64,000 nt of DNA, taken from NCBI GenBank assembly GCA_036365145.1, contig JAEOAD010000001.1, positions 106,331,001 to 106,395,000 on the forward strand, written 5' to 3'. A program made the translations under genes and the position numbers. Source of the stretch: Orientallactaga sibirica (lineage: Eukaryota; Chordata; Mammalia; Rodentia; Dipodidae). The notes under the pieces are model-generated. The model made no database searches and was not told the DNA's origin. It saw nothing but the letters and a program-made list of their open reading frames with translations. This document shows, in pieces, positions 1-10,843 of this stretch (position 1 is its first letter; each line of letters begins with the position of its first letter).

Positions 1-1535
1 TTCAGATGACAGTCGTGGTTTGATAAGAGACAGCTTATGAACACAGACCTTTAAATGTCTACTCAACATCTGGCTTCCTTGCTGCCCACTGTCTTAAGCC
101 TGCAGCCTGCCGATCTGAAACACGTGTACCTTGTGCATGGACCCAAGGGGGAGCATCTCCTAAAGCCAAGGTCCATGTACAGAGCACCTTCTAGGATGAG
201 GCCTTCCTCTTCTATGTCCAAGTGGAGCCTCTATGACCTGTTTCCATCATCCAAGGCAAAGCAGTATAGTAGCTAAAGAAATGGGGCTTGCTTAGGGGAG
301 TGGTCTGTAACACCAGGTATGACACTTGGGGACACTAGGCACTTCGTGGACATCAGCATAGGGGTCTATCTATTGTCGTTGTTCAGGTGCCAGTGAGGGA
401 GTACCTTTCAGCACAGACCTCCATGGTAGTGGGGGAATAAGGGACTGAGCGAAGAGAGCTCTCAGGGAAAGCCAAGGTGTGATCTGAGGTTATTGACACG
501 GTTCCATATGGCTGTAACATCGTCCTTTGAGGTGAGGCAAGGGGGGTGGGGGGAGGGCTGGTTTGGGAGCCTTCTTAATCTGGCCCCAACCTGGCCACTG
601 CTTGTTTTGGTGGGGCTAACTTCCGAGGTGACAGCATCTTTGGGATGAGGGCCCTGCCTCTGGAGAGCATCTGGATGAGTCCTCTGGAGGAATGCAACAT
701 CTGCATGACTCATGTATGCAAACCACCCACACGCCAGCAGTCTGAAGTGGTTGCTCCTGGAAACAGAAATAAACTGTGGTCCAAGCAGGAAGAGTTTCCC
801 CTGGCTTGGAGTCAACTCCAGCAGAGAATGTTCCAGTGTGAGAGAACCGAGTTGAGATTTTAAGGTAAATAATGATTTACAAAAAGGCAACTTGATAGTA
901 CATGGCAAAATATGGGCATAGCACTTTTTGAAGAGTTAAGGGGGGGGGATAAAAAAAGAAAAGAAAAGAAACAGTACACAAGCTGGCTGCCTGTAAAAGC
1001 CCACACTATAAAACTCCCTGCGATAAGAAACATCGGCACCAGGCAAGCATTTAAATATTTAGTATCTTCTTCTGGGGTGTAATTACTTCTCTGCTGGTAC
1101 ATCTGTGTTTTCTGTACCCTCTGAATGAAACAGGATGCAGTTTTACTGATTTGGCAGCTTTATCCACCTGGCTTTTGAGTGGTTGGTCATTTTTCCGTCT
1201 GGTGATGAATGCCTTTGCCCAACTTCTTCAACACAGTTCCGTGCCCCCTCACCCCTGCTCCCGGGATCTGGAGCTAAGAGAAAGACTCGAAAAGAACTCA
1301 ACTGGGACGGTTGGATTTCCTGCTGGTTGACGGATCTCTAATTCCTTCCAGAGCACATAAATGGACAATCTGATACGATAATAGGGACAGCTTGAGAGAG
1401 TCCAGGAATAACTCAGGCCCCAGAAGCTGAAGGACAACAGCTGCCTATTGACAATATGGGTGGCCCACAGTGAAACGTGGAAGGACAGAACTGGGTTAGA
1501 CCAGCCAAGAGGCCTTAATGTGCTCGCGCGTGCGT

Positions 1536-1537
<2 letters not shown>
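1..1537. other. Unique non-coding DNA, no gene seen
   Basis: No SINE, LINE or coding exon is recognisable. The longest frame (462-908, minus, 148 codons) has random-looking composition and no family motif. A G run lies near 941 and an A-rich patch near 950-970. Confidence 0.55.

Positions 1538-1567
<30 letters not shown>
1536..1567. repeat. (CA)n microsatellite
   Basis: Uninterrupted CA dinucleotides follow an alternating purine-pyrimidine lead-in (tgcgtgcacata). It accounts for the Thr-His and Cys-Val repeats in the local reading frames. Confidence 0.95.
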
Positions 1568-2859
1568 GCTAGAAGAGAGGAAGTCACACCCCTTTGCCAT
1601 ACTACAGAGCTTGAACCTGACCTTCTAACTCAACGAGTCATATCCATTTCCCTTTGCTTTCTTGGAGGATTTGTAACTCCTTGGAAGTCACCTCTCTGCT
1701 TCCTTACGACTGAATACTATGCCAGCTAATTGTTCAGCCCAGACATCCTAGCATGGCAAGACTGCCCTTTAGGGTTGGATGTACCTTGTAACCTCATTTG
1801 GCCCATGTTAATTACAGGGGTTCAGTGTCCTCACTAGTCAGCCATTAGAGATGCGTGTGCAGGACGGGACGGGGCAGCTAGGGGATCTGGGACCACCAAT
1901 CACCTTTATGTAAAGGTTATAAAGTGTTAGAACTTCAGGGATGTGGGGTCTCAGAGAGCTCACACTTCACAGGGGGCTTTGTCTCAGGCTTGTCAATCCA
2001 GGGCAGGCCAGATTGGGACCAAGCTCCAGTTACTTCATGCAGCCCCCCCTGGAAGTTCTACATTCTGGTCCAGAAACTGTGGACCTATGCAAAACGTTCT
2101 GTCCATGAGGAGACCCAGAGGGAAAGCTTCACTTCTAAGAGGTTCAGCATTTCTGCTGGGGAACTTCCTGTTACCCATGCGGCTGGCTCCTGGCCTCCTA
2201 CTTTAGCGGTCTCCCTTCTGCTGTTATGTTCTTTCCCTGGTCACTGCTCAGTACCAAATGCCAGGCCCCTTGGTCACTGGTTCTCAGTCACTGCTTCCTT
2301 CTGCCTCACCATGCCAGATCCCCTGCAAGACCCTGCCCCTAGTAGTGTGCAACTTGGGAGGGAAGCACTAATACTAGGGCAATCTATGTTTCTGTTGTTG
2401 AGGCAGAGGACAAGGGTGACTTTGTTTGATGTTGCTAAGTTATTAGGAAAAACAAAGCCATAGGCTTGACAAGGAGGCTGTAGATAAGCACCAAACAGCA
2501 CCACCTCACAGAGACACGAGGTTGAAGCCAAAGTTGTGGCCAGGTGACAAAAAGCACCAGGGTCCATGGACGGCAGGCTGTCCGATTGTCTGGGAATGTC
2601 AGGACAGAAAAATGGCAAGGGAGGGCATTGTTTTCCCTGAGCTTCTGAGTCTGCTGCTTCTATAATGCTGGACCTGGGGATGGTCCTGTCTCCCTTTTTT
2701 TTTCTATCTTGTTCTTCCTCTTCTCTCTGCCCTTCGTCTTTATCCTCTTCTACTTGCATGCATCTTCGGAGTGTCTAGTGATCTGCCTTTTGCTGTAGAC
2801 TCCCTTCTGTCTTTCATCTCTCTTTTTTCTGTTTTTCCTTCATTTGCATGCATACACAT

Positions 2860-2862
<3 letters not shown>
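1568..2862. other. Unique non-coding DNA with a pyrimidine-rich end
   Basis: No recognisable repeat or gene. A 179-codon frame starts at 1924 but shows no domain, no convincing splice context and no known family. Positions 2690-2760 are strongly pyrimidine-rich and lead into the CA repeat. Confidence 0.5.
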
Positions 2863-2896
<34 letters not shown>

Positions 2897-2912
2897 ACAC
2901 ACACGCACACCA
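2863..2912. repeat. (CA)n microsatellite, slightly interrupted
   Basis: About 16 CA units are followed by interrupted units containing gtac and acgc. Confidence 0.95.
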
Positions 2913-3040
2913 GTTCAGGGTCACAAAACCACAGCACAGACATGTACCTTCAGCGCATTCACATGATAATCCCAATTGTGCATAGCACCCCTATAATTCC
3001 ACATAGCTCACGTATAATCACAACTCACATATACACCAAA

Positions 3041-3042
<2 letters not shown>

Positions 3043-3079
<37 letters not shown>
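3043..3079. repeat. (CA)n microsatellite
   Basis: Pure CA run about 130 bp downstream of another CA run. The DNA between (2913-3042) is CA- and AT-biased, so the two may have grown from one low-complexity patch. Confidence 0.95.
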
Positions 3080-3081
<2 letters not shown>

Positions 3082-4360
3082 TGCACTCATCCCTCCTGTT
3101 TTAGCCAAGCAAAGTAAACTCAGAAAAGACTAGCTCAGTTCCCACAGGTTTTTTTTTTTTTTGGACCCCATCTGTGTTAATGTGTTAGCAACTATAGAGA
3201 TGTTCCACTTGGTCAAATAGGTCCGCCTCTCAGGGGCTCAGGGTGGATAAGCTCGGAGGCCTCCTGTATAGAACTGGCTCCAGCCACATCACCCCCCAGA
3301 AAACAACTTCCTGTCTCAGTCATTTGAGCAAGTGATGACTTTGATGGCCGCAAACAGGCTGCTGAGAACTGGAGCGTCTCAAGTGCATGTGGTAGCTCTC
3401 AGAGCCCGTGTCAGCGTAGGTCTTCTGAGGCTGCCTCGAGAATGCACGCATGCTCCAGCGGGGGTTGATTTGCTTGCTCGCGGGGGCATCCAACCTACTG
3501 GCTTCTCTGACCACACTGGATGAAAAATTCTCCGGGGCCACACATTAAATACAAAGAGTGTTCAACCTGCAGTTGGAAGAGCCCATGTTTATTTTTCCTG
3601 ACACTGTGACATGACCTTGCCGTCTACAAAGTTTATGCTCGAGAACTGAGCAATCAAGTTACAAAAAAAACAATAAGTAAGTTTCCAAGGACCACGTTCA
3701 TGACTATCCAGGGCTACAGGTTGGACACCCTGATGTGGTCTTTGAGAGAGACTCGGGGCTGCCTACTCAAGCTTAAACAGGATGACAAGGCTTCCAGGTC
3801 AAAGAGCAAGCCCAAAGAGATTCCAGTTTTAACGGGGCTCTATTATAAGCCAGCTGCTTGACACCAGCTGCTCAAGGCCTCCGTTTTTCATCTCACCCTC
3901 CTGCCCTTAGCCTCTTATTAACTTTACTAACTAGAAACCCCAAGCAGAAAGTTATTTCTTGGGGTTGAAAAATAAAATACAGAGAGCTAACATATTTTTA
4001 TTGCTTTTTCATGTATTCAGGAAATTACGTGGTTCAAGGTTCCCTAGAAGACAATAGGTTAGGGACATTTATTGGGAAAGCAGTAATTTTACAACTAGTG
4101 ATCATAAAAAGTAAAAAAAAAAAAAAAAAAAAGCCAAAAAGTCAGGATAGACAGTTTCACAAGAATAAGGAAGGAGGATAGAATATTTAAAATTGGGATA
4201 TTTCTAGAAAATCTGCAACATGTGGCAGTTTGCTGGCAGTCCTAACCAGGGACTATGAAGTAATATTGGGCAATAATTAAAACTTGAAGTTAGAAGTTCT
4301 CCCACATACTATATGATAATGCTAAGCAACGCTTAATGAATTCCATTCAAGTTGAAAGGA

Positions 4361-4361
<1 letters not shown>
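3080..4361. other. Unique non-coding DNA, with T and A homopolymers
   Basis: No gene or clear interspersed repeat. Contains a T run at 3149-3162 and an A run at 4113-4132 that is not obviously attached to a SINE body. Confidence 0.5.

Positions 4362-4410
<49 letters not shown>
4362..4410. repeat. (GT)n microsatellite
   Basis: About 24 uninterrupted GT units, among the longest pure dinucleotide runs in the window, followed by AT-rich DNA. Confidence 0.97.
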
Positions 4411-4412
<2 letters not shown>

Positions 4413-4547
4413 TTTGTACAAATGTGATAGGATATATGTGGGTATACATACAGAATTATATATCATATTTGTGAAGATATACAATCATATATGGCAGTAT
4501 TAGGTTTATATTAGGTCTATATATCAGATTTAGAAAGGCTTTAACTT

Positions 4548-4769
4548 TTTTTTTAAAAAAAATTTTTTATTTTATTTATTTGAGAGAGAGAGAGAGAGAG
4601 GTAGATAGCCAGAGAGAGGATGGGCATACCAAGACCTCTAGCCACTACAAATGAACTCCAGACACGTGTCACCTTATGCATCTGGTTTATGTGAGTTCTG
4701 GGGAATCAAGCTAGGGTCCTAAGACTTCACAGACAAGCGTCTTAACTGCAAAGCCATCTCTTCAGCCAG
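4548..4769 (-). repeat. DIP-type tRNA-derived SINE (B2 superfamily)
   Basis: Reads as the reverse complement of the family: T-rich tail and GA run on the left, then the conserved body, then the tRNA-like head (aagccatctcttcagcc) on the right. It is flanked by a direct repeat, gaaaggctttaact, at about 4533-4546 and 4771-4784. This is the target-site duplication expected of L1-mediated retroposition. Confidence 0.93.
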
Positions 4770-4926
4770 AGAAAGGCTTTAACTTTCTAAGGTTGAAAAT
4801 GTTCATCTTTAGGGTTAGAAGATCATCTGGGACTCAGCAGGGAAGAGCATGTGCTGTGCAAGCATGAGGGTGACCTGAAAAGGCTCGAGTCTGATCCCAG
4901 CATACAGTCCTGTAAAAAGCCCCAGT

Positions 4927-4933
4927 GGTGTGT

Positions 4934-4972
<39 letters not shown>
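4927..4972. repeat. (GT)n microsatellite inside an old SINE
   Basis: Nearly pure GT with one 'ta' interruption, in the middle of the SINE at 4825-5206. Confidence 0.95.
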
Positions 4973-4973
<1 letters not shown>

Positions 4974-5153
4974 GGGAGACAGGAGAATCTCTAGAGGTGG
5001 CTGATCAGTCTATCTGACTGAAAAAACAGATAGCAAATAGCAGCTCCAGGCTCAGTGAGAGACTCCGACTCAATAAAACGATGCAGAAGAGCGATAGAGG
5101 AGGACACGACATTCTCCTCCAGTCCCTACAAACAATCACAAACATGCACACAT

Positions 5154-5156
<3 letters not shown>

Positions 5157-5206
<50 letters not shown>
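5157..5206. repeat. (CA)n microsatellite, tail of an old SINE
   Basis: About 25 CA units forming the 3' end of the SINE that starts at 4825. Confidence 0.95.
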
Positions 5207-5208
<2 letters not shown>

Positions 5209-5555
5209 CACTGCTCATATTACCAAATGTGTAAATTTTTTTTAAAAGGAGCTTTGCATCTTAAACAGGTAAGCTCTCCATCTCATGGAACCCCTCAGGT
5301 GCCCCCCGTCTAACCTTGCAAGAGTCCCAGATTTTCCCATGCATAATGTAGAAATGGCTTCAAGAACCCAGTCAGTTTGAGGTTGCTCTTATCTCTTGAG
5401 TACACGTCAGCCTGAACTAGGCCCCATAGTAGTTGTTTAACATAGTCATTGTCAAATAGAACCAACTTCGTGACTTAATGCACATTATATTATAGTTTGG
5501 AGGCCAGAAGTCTAAAGTGAGTCATACTGGGGGGAAAATCAAGGTGCTGGCTAGA

Positions 5556-5581
5556 TTGTGTGTGTGTGTGTGTGTGTGTGC

Positions 5582-5613
<32 letters not shown>
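5556..5613. repeat. (GT)n microsatellite with CG transitions
   Basis: GT run with 'gcgtgcgt' in the middle. It explains the long Cys-Val reading frames here, which are not genes. Confidence 0.96.
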
Positions 5614-5842
5614 TGTTCTGCAGGCCTTTAGGGAAAAGCTCCTCCCTGGCCATTTCCATCTGCAAGAAGCCACCTTCCATCTTTCATTGCTGTCCCCTTC
5701 ATCTTCAAAGCCAGCAACAGTGTTCACATCTTTCTCATGTGTCACCAAACCAACCCATTCTTTGCCCAGTCATGAGTCCCTCTTTCCACAGCTGGGTAAG
5801 TTTCTCCCTCTTTAAAAATCCACCACAATGTTCCCCCATCTT

Positions 5843-6079
5843 TTTTTTTTTTAAAGTTTATTTTCTTCATTTATTTGTTTGAGAAAGAGAAAGAGAAGCA
5901 GAGAGAGAGAGAGGCAGATATAGAGAGAATGGGTGTGCCAGAGCCTCCAGCCACTGCAAATAAACTCCAGACACATGTGCCACCTTGTGCACCTGGCTTA
6001 CGTAGGTCCTAGGGAATCAAACCTAGGTCCTTTGGCTTTGCAGGCAAGCACCTTAACTGCGAAGCCATCTCTCCAGCCC
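5843..6079 (-). repeat. DIP-type SINE
   Basis: Reverse-oriented copy with a T-rich tail, GA run, body and head (aagccatctctccagcc). A 15-bp perfect duplication, atgttcccccatctt, flanks it at 5828-5842 and 6080-6094. Inserted into an older repeat. Confidence 0.95.
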
Positions 6080-6299
6080 ATGTTCCCCCATCTTAAGTCT
6101 TTAATCACAGTTGCAAAGTTCCTTTTGCCCTGTGGTGACACATTCGTAGGTTCTGGGCATTGGTAGGTGGATATTATGAGATGAAGTATCATTCCATTTA
6201 CCACAGACGAGTTGAGACCAGTGTTTGGTTGTTGAAATTTACAGAGACCAATGGAAGGTTAATTAGAAAATAGTAGCAAACAACTACACATCTAAATTA

Positions 6300-6470
6300 A
6301 GGCTCAGACCGGCTGCTGGTGGTTTTTCTCTTTCTGCTTGGATTTATGAATGGGAGCCAGCTTCTTCTGCCATTGATGGGACTCCCCCTGGATCTGTGAG
6401 CTTGAAATAAATCCCTTCCTCCCATACTCTGTATCTGGTTTGGATGGTCATCCCAGCAATGTTGGAACTG
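6300..6470 (+). repeat. MaLR-like LTR 3' fragment (candidate)
   Basis: 'gtgagcttgaaataaatccc' followed by 'atctggtttggatggtcatcc' resembles the polyadenylation end of rodent MaLR/MT-type LTRs. The 5' part is degenerate and no paired LTR is visible. Confidence 0.4.
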
Positions 6471-6673
6471 TCTTCTGCAACATCAAATTCAGACCTGGTG
6501 GCCGTTCTCTCAGAACTGGTTGGTTATGATGTACTGTGACATGTACTGACCAGTCTCTGCCTTGCTTCCCTGCGACACATCAGGCAGGCGATGAAGGGTT
6601 TCATGTGACGCATTAGGAATGTGGTGGTTCCAGTTTGCTGCGTGCCTGGTGAACGAAGTAGAGAAGTTCTCCT

Positions 6674-6820
6674 GCCAGGTGTGGTGGCTCACGCCTTTAA
6701 TCCCAGCACTTGGGAGGCAGATGTAGGAGAATGGTTGCGAGGCCACCCTGAGACTACAGAGTGACTTCCAGGTCAGCCTGGGCTAGAGTGAGACCCTACC
6801 TCGAAAAACAACAACAACAA
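6674..6820 (+). repeat. B1 SINE (7SL-derived)
   Basis: Nearly full-length B1: 'gccaggtgtggtggctcac' head, 'aatcccagcacttggg', 'gtcagcctgggctagag' and an ACA-rich tail. A 10-bp duplication, aagttctcct, flanks it at 6664-6673 and 6821-6830. Confidence 0.95.
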
Positions 6821-6830
6821 AAGTTCTCCT

Positions 6831-6915
6831 ATGTAGTCCAGGGTGGCTTTGAACTCATGATCTTATTACCTCTACCTCCCAAGTGCTGGGGTTGTAAGTG
6901 TGAATCACCATGCTT
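6831..6915 (-). repeat. B1 fragment, older, antisense
   Basis: 'tagtccagggtggctttgaa' and 'cctcccaagtgctggggtt' are B1 antisense. The younger plus-strand B1 at 6674 landed at its edge. Confidence 0.8.
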
Positions 6916-7674
6916 GACTTCAGTCTTACCTATCATGAGTTTCTTTAATCTCATTTAAAAAATCTAAATGTAGTTATATAGGTCTTTCAGATCCCAAAAG
7001 GCTGCACAATAGACGTGCTGTTTTTCTTCTTTTAATAGCATAGAGCTTTGTGAAATGCCTTTTGCTTTTGTTCCTTCTTAGGTACAAGGTGAGCTGCGGT
7101 CTGTTTTCCAGGGATCAGGGGCCATGGAGAAGCACTTCGTTTTTGAGCTTAAGGTTGGCAAGCAATAGCTATTCCCGATTGCCCTGATGTTTGTACGTGG
7201 GTACGTGGTCTTCTTTATCCTTGGCAGTGAGCTTGTTAGGCATGTTAGAATGGGATTTTTTCTACATGGAGTTTTAGAGCTTTTGTCTTGCTATACTGAA
7301 ATGGAAGTGAGAGTCTAAGGGGTGGAAGGTGAGGGGAACATGTGGGGAAGGAGGGCAACTTTCCAACTCCCTCCTTATGAACAGGATGAAAAGGATGGCT
7401 TGTGGCACAGAAAATTAGGCTCTAGGTCTGCCTTTCATGCTGCACAGCTAAGTGATGGAGGAACTCAGTGTAGCTAACAGGGAGGGAGGAGAGGAGGGAA
7501 GGAAGGGGAGATGGCGTTGAGCTTATGGTGGGAGGGGCTAAGGTCTGGGAGCCCAATCCACACCTCTTAGAGTGGGAAGTCAGCAATCCTTACTTAAGTT
7601 GGCAAAACAAGGGGTAAAAACAATTTAATTAAGATAGGTTAGCTATCCAGGAAACAATAAAACCATTTTCAGAG
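6916..7674. other. Unique non-coding DNA
   Basis: No gene or repeat recognised. A purine-rich patch lies at about 7470-7515. Confidence 0.45.
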
Positions 7675-7868
7675 GGCTGGAAAGGTGGCTTAGTGGAAAG
7701 GTGCTTGCCTGTGATGACTAAGAACCCAAGTTTGATTACCCAGGACCCACGTAAGCCAGATGCACAGGTGGCACATGTGTCTGGAGTTCGTTTGCAGTGG
7801 CTGGAGGCCCTGGCATGCCCATTCTCTTCTCTCTCTCTCTCTCTCTCAAGTAAATACATTTTTAAAAA
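7675..7868 (+). repeat. DIP-type SINE
   Basis: Head 'gggctggaaaggtggctta', B-box-like 'gtttgattacccagg', conserved 'ctggagttcgtttgcagtgg', a CT run and an AAATA tail. Confidence 0.92.
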
Positions 7869-8162
7869 TTTAAAGAATTATCAGATATTGCCCGCTCTGA
7901 GGAGCTGGCCTGGGGTTAAAACAGGCTGGTCAGAAGTTAGTGCTGTTCACTAAGCGATCCTTCTCTCCACCTACTGTGCATGCCATTTGATGGACAACTG
8001 TTGAGCTAATTGATGTCATTTTTATAATATTCTATTAATTTAGAGGGTTTTCATCCTTCTTTTAATTTTTTTAAAATTGTTTTTTTTTCCCACTTAAAAC
8101 TTTCCACCCCCAGAATTTCACTCCTGTTCTGGTTTAATCCGTTTTAAGAAAAAATAAACTGC

Positions 8163-8284
8163 AAGCCAAGCACTGTGCTACACACCTACCAGTCCCAGCT
8201 GCTCAGGAAGCTGCAGCAGAAGGACCACCGAGCCCAGAGTTAGGGATACCAACTCACAAAACAAAACAAAACAAAACAAAACAG
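8163..8284 (+). repeat. 7SL-like monomer SINE with (CAAAA)n tail
   Basis: 'agtcccagctgctcaggaag' and 'gagcccagagtt' are closer to 7SL RNA than to the local B1 consensus (aatcccagcactcgg). It ends in five or so CAAAA units. Probably an early 7SL-derived monomer such as a proto-B1. Confidence 0.55.
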
Positions 8285-8866
8285 CCACAAATATTTGCTA
8301 TGTATGTTTTATAGTCATTCTTAAGTGATTATATAAATTATAATTACATGATCTTTTATCTTTGCCAATATCACACTATAAAATATTGTAAATTTACAAA
8401 AAGTTAAAGAAAGTTTTATAGAACACCCATATGCCCACAACCTAGATTCAACAATTAATGTTTTCATTGTTTTATTGCCAATCTGCCTGTCAATACACTC
8501 CTCCAGCTTAGCTTTTTGATGCATTCATTTATTACACTGATATTTTATTGTGAGAAAAAACACATCACAGAATTTACTACCTCTGCTGCTCAGTAGCGCA
8601 TGCTCATTGTTATGAAACCCTCCAGAACGTTTTCATCTTGGAACCCCAAAACTCTATCCATTGAACAACAACTCCTGTTTTTCTCTCCATCCCCCAAGTG
8701 CTGGTCACCACTACTCTGTCTCCTGTTTCTATGTACTTGGTTACTCGGACTCCTTAGGAAAGTGGAATCTTACTTAATTGGATGTTCGTTACTGGTTTAG
8801 TACATTGTGCACAATGTCCTCAAGGTTTGTCACTTGGCAGCATGTGATATAACTTCCTTCTTTTTA

Positions 8867-9073
8867 AAATATTTTATTTTATTTTTATTTATTTGAGAAA
8901 TAGGGAAAGGGAGAGAGACAGAATGGGTGTGCCAGGGCTTCCAACCACTGCAAATGAACTCCAGACACATGCACCACTTTGTGCATCCAGCTTATGTGGG
9001 TCCTGGGGAATCGAACCTGGGTCCTTTGACTTTGCAGGCAAGTGCTTTAATCACTAAGCCATTCTTCCACAAC
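8867..9073 (-). repeat. DIP-type SINE inside L1
   Basis: Reverse-oriented copy. The L1 sequence aacttccttcttt is duplicated on both sides (from 8851 and from 9074), showing insertion into L1 after the L1 was in place. Confidence 0.93.
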
Positions 9074-9100
9074 AACTTCCTTCTTTTAAAAAGCGGAATA

Positions 9101-9280
9101 AGGGGCTGGGTAGAACCCAGGTTTGATTCCCCAGGACCCATGTAGGCCAGATGCACAAGGTAGTGCATGCATCTGGAGTTCATTTGCAGTGGCTGAAGGC
9201 CCTGGTGTGCCCATTCTCTCTCTCTCTCTCTCTCTCTCTTTCCCTCGCCACTTTCTATCTCACACAAATAAATAATTTTA
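9101..9280 (+). repeat. DIP-type SINE with the promoter head deleted
   Basis: Starts 'ggggctgggtagaacccagg' and so jumps from the first bases to the B box, losing the A-box region. The rest (body, CT run, CAAATAAATAA tail) is intact. Such a copy should not be transcribed efficiently by Pol III. Confidence 0.88.
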
Positions 9281-9428
9281 AAAGCTGAATATATTCTGCT
9301 GTGTTCACATGTGTATGTTTCCCATATTTTACTTAGCATTCATCTGTCAATTATGACTTGGTTGCTTCTACACCTTATCTATGGTGACTATGCAGTAATG
9401 CACATGATGCGCAAATAACTCCAACTCA

Positions 9429-9538
9429 GCCAGGTGTGGTGGCGCACGCCTTTAATCCCAGCACTCGGGAGGCAGAGATAGGAGGATCGCCATGAGTTCA
9501 AGGCCACCCTGAGAATACATAGTAAAATACATAGTAAA
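9429..9538 (+). repeat. B1 SINE, 3'-truncated, inside L1
   Basis: B1 head to 'aaggccaccctgag', then a short repeated 'atacatagtaaa' tail instead of the normal right end. The L1 word aactccaac lies on both sides. Confidence 0.88.
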
Positions 9539-9811
9539 AACTCCAACCCTTATTTCGGTTCTTTTGGATATATATCCAGTAGAAGGATTGCTGGATTTTA
9601 CAGCAGTTTAGTGAGTGGTTTGTTTCTTGTTTTGTTTTTTTAGAAATCTTCCATTTTGAAATCTCATCAACAGTGCACAAGAGTTCTGCTTTGCACACAT
9701 CAGAACCAAGCTTGTTAGATTTTGTTTGTTTCGGTGCTTAGGGATTGAACCTGGGCTTGGCACATACTGTGCAAACATTCTGTCACTGAGCAATATCGAA
9801 GCTCTCTTTTT

Positions 9812-9825
9812 ACTATCTATCTATC

Positions 9826-9866
<41 letters not shown>

Positions 9867-9880
9867 CCATCTATCATATC
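9812..9880. repeat. (TATC)n tetranucleotide microsatellite
   Basis: About 14 TATC/CTAT units with a few ATC interruptions at the edges. Confidence 0.95.
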
Positions 9881-9892
9881 ATGTATTTATCT

Positions 9893-10259
9893 AGAGTATG
9901 TTCGTGTGGTACACATGCATGTGCATGCACACCTGTGTGCTTGTGTGTGTTTGAATGTAGGTTGGCACACATATATGTGGGTGAGTGTGAGTATGGAGAC
10001 CAGAGCTCAGGTGTCCTTCCTCTTCCTCAATTACTTTCCACCTTTGAGACAGGGTTTCTCATTAAGCATAGAGTATAATTACCCATTAGGCTACACTAGC
10101 TAGCCAGAAAACCCTAGGGATCCTCTTGTGCCAGTGCTGGGGTGATGAACATGTGCCTCCATACTGGGCATTTTATGTGAGTGCTGGGGAGCGGAAGCCT
10201 GGTCCTCATGCTTGTCAGTGACCACTTTCACTGAGCCACTCCTCAGCTTTGTATTTGGA
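9893..10259 (-). repeat. Old (CA)n-tailed tRNA-derived SINE, antisense
   Basis: GT-rich left end, 'gagacagggtttctcatt', 'gccagtgctggggtgatgaa' and a terminal 'cactgagccactcctcagc' read as the reverse complement of the family at 31054. Strongly decayed. Confidence 0.65.
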
Positions 10260-10375
10260 GACAAAGTTACCCAAGCTGTCCTCGAGCTCGCTCTATAGCC
10301 CAGGCAAACCTCAGAAGTTCCAGCCTCCTGACTAGGTATGATTACAGGTTTGTACCATCAGACATGGCTTGTTCT
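10260..10375 (-). repeat. Old B1/7SL-derived fragment, antisense
   Basis: 'ctctatagcccaggcaaacc' and 'cagcctcctgactaggtatg' follow the antisense B1 layout with many changes. Abuts the older SINE to its left. Confidence 0.6.
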
Positions 10376-10569
10376 TTGTTTCTAGTTGTTTTGTGGTTGG
10401 AAGTGGTCATTGCATTGGTTGATTGGTTTGCCTTTTCCAAGCTCATATCAATCTTGTTCCTGAGGACTGAGAAAATGGGATTCCCATGGGGGCGGGGACG
10501 CAGTGTGGATCACTGAGTAAATCCTAAATATTTTAAGTTAATATTTTCCCTTAGTAGTAGGTGGTGTGG

Positions 10570-10787
10570 GGGGGGAGGTGGCAAGATGGCTCAGTGGGTA
10601 ACGGCACCGGCTGAGCAACCTGAGTTCAATTCCCCAGTACCCATGCACAGCTGTAAGCCCAGTCCTGTGGGGGAATGGAGACCACAGAATCACTGGGGCT
10701 TTCTGGTCAGTCTGACCAAAAACGGCAGCTGAGAGTTCAGTGAGAATCTTGTGAATGAGCCTTGGCACAGGACACTGATGTTCTCTT

Positions 10788-10843
<56 letters not shown>
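10570..10843 (+). repeat. Old tRNA-derived SINE with (CA)n-(GA)n tail
   Basis: Head 'aagatggctcagtgggtaac', B box 'gagttcaattccccagtacc', body 'atcactggggctttctggtc', then CA (10791-10830) and GA (10831-10843) runs. Confidence 0.8.

Larger units (their letters stand above)
4825..5206 (+). repeat. Old tRNA-derived SINE with (CA)n tail
   Basis: A degenerate tRNA-like head (gggactcagcagggaagagc) is followed by a body ending 'gacattctcctccag' and a long CA tail. The same architecture recurs at 10570, 22946, 31054, 33036 and 53347, and in reverse at 9893, 34732 and 63620. A GT microsatellite has expanded inside it at 4927-4972. I do not have a firm library name. Confidence 0.7.
5480..6190 (+). 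repeat. Ancient mammalian interspersed repeat, interrupted
   Basis: Contains 'ggaggccagaagtct', 'aaaatcaaggtgctggc', and later 'aatcacagttgcaaagttcc' and 'acacattcgtaggttctggg'. I know these from a ubiquitous old mammalian repeat but cannot name it safely. A GT microsatellite (5556-5613) and a DIP SINE (5843-6079) sit inside it. Confidence 0.5.
8380..9720 (-). repeat. L1M-type LINE 3' UTR, interrupted three times
   Basis: Antisense L1 3' UTR landmarks appear in order: 'acctagattcaacaattaat', 'aatgtcctcaaggtttgtca', 'catctgtcaattatgacttgg', 'ggatatatatccagtagaag' and 'atcaacagtgcacaagagtt'. DIP copies at 8867 and 9101 and a B1 at 9429 split it. No intact ORF remains. Confidence 0.8.

Noticed and set aside
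1924..2463. 179-codon plus-strand frame
   Set aside because: No family resemblance. Two frames overlap on the same strand.
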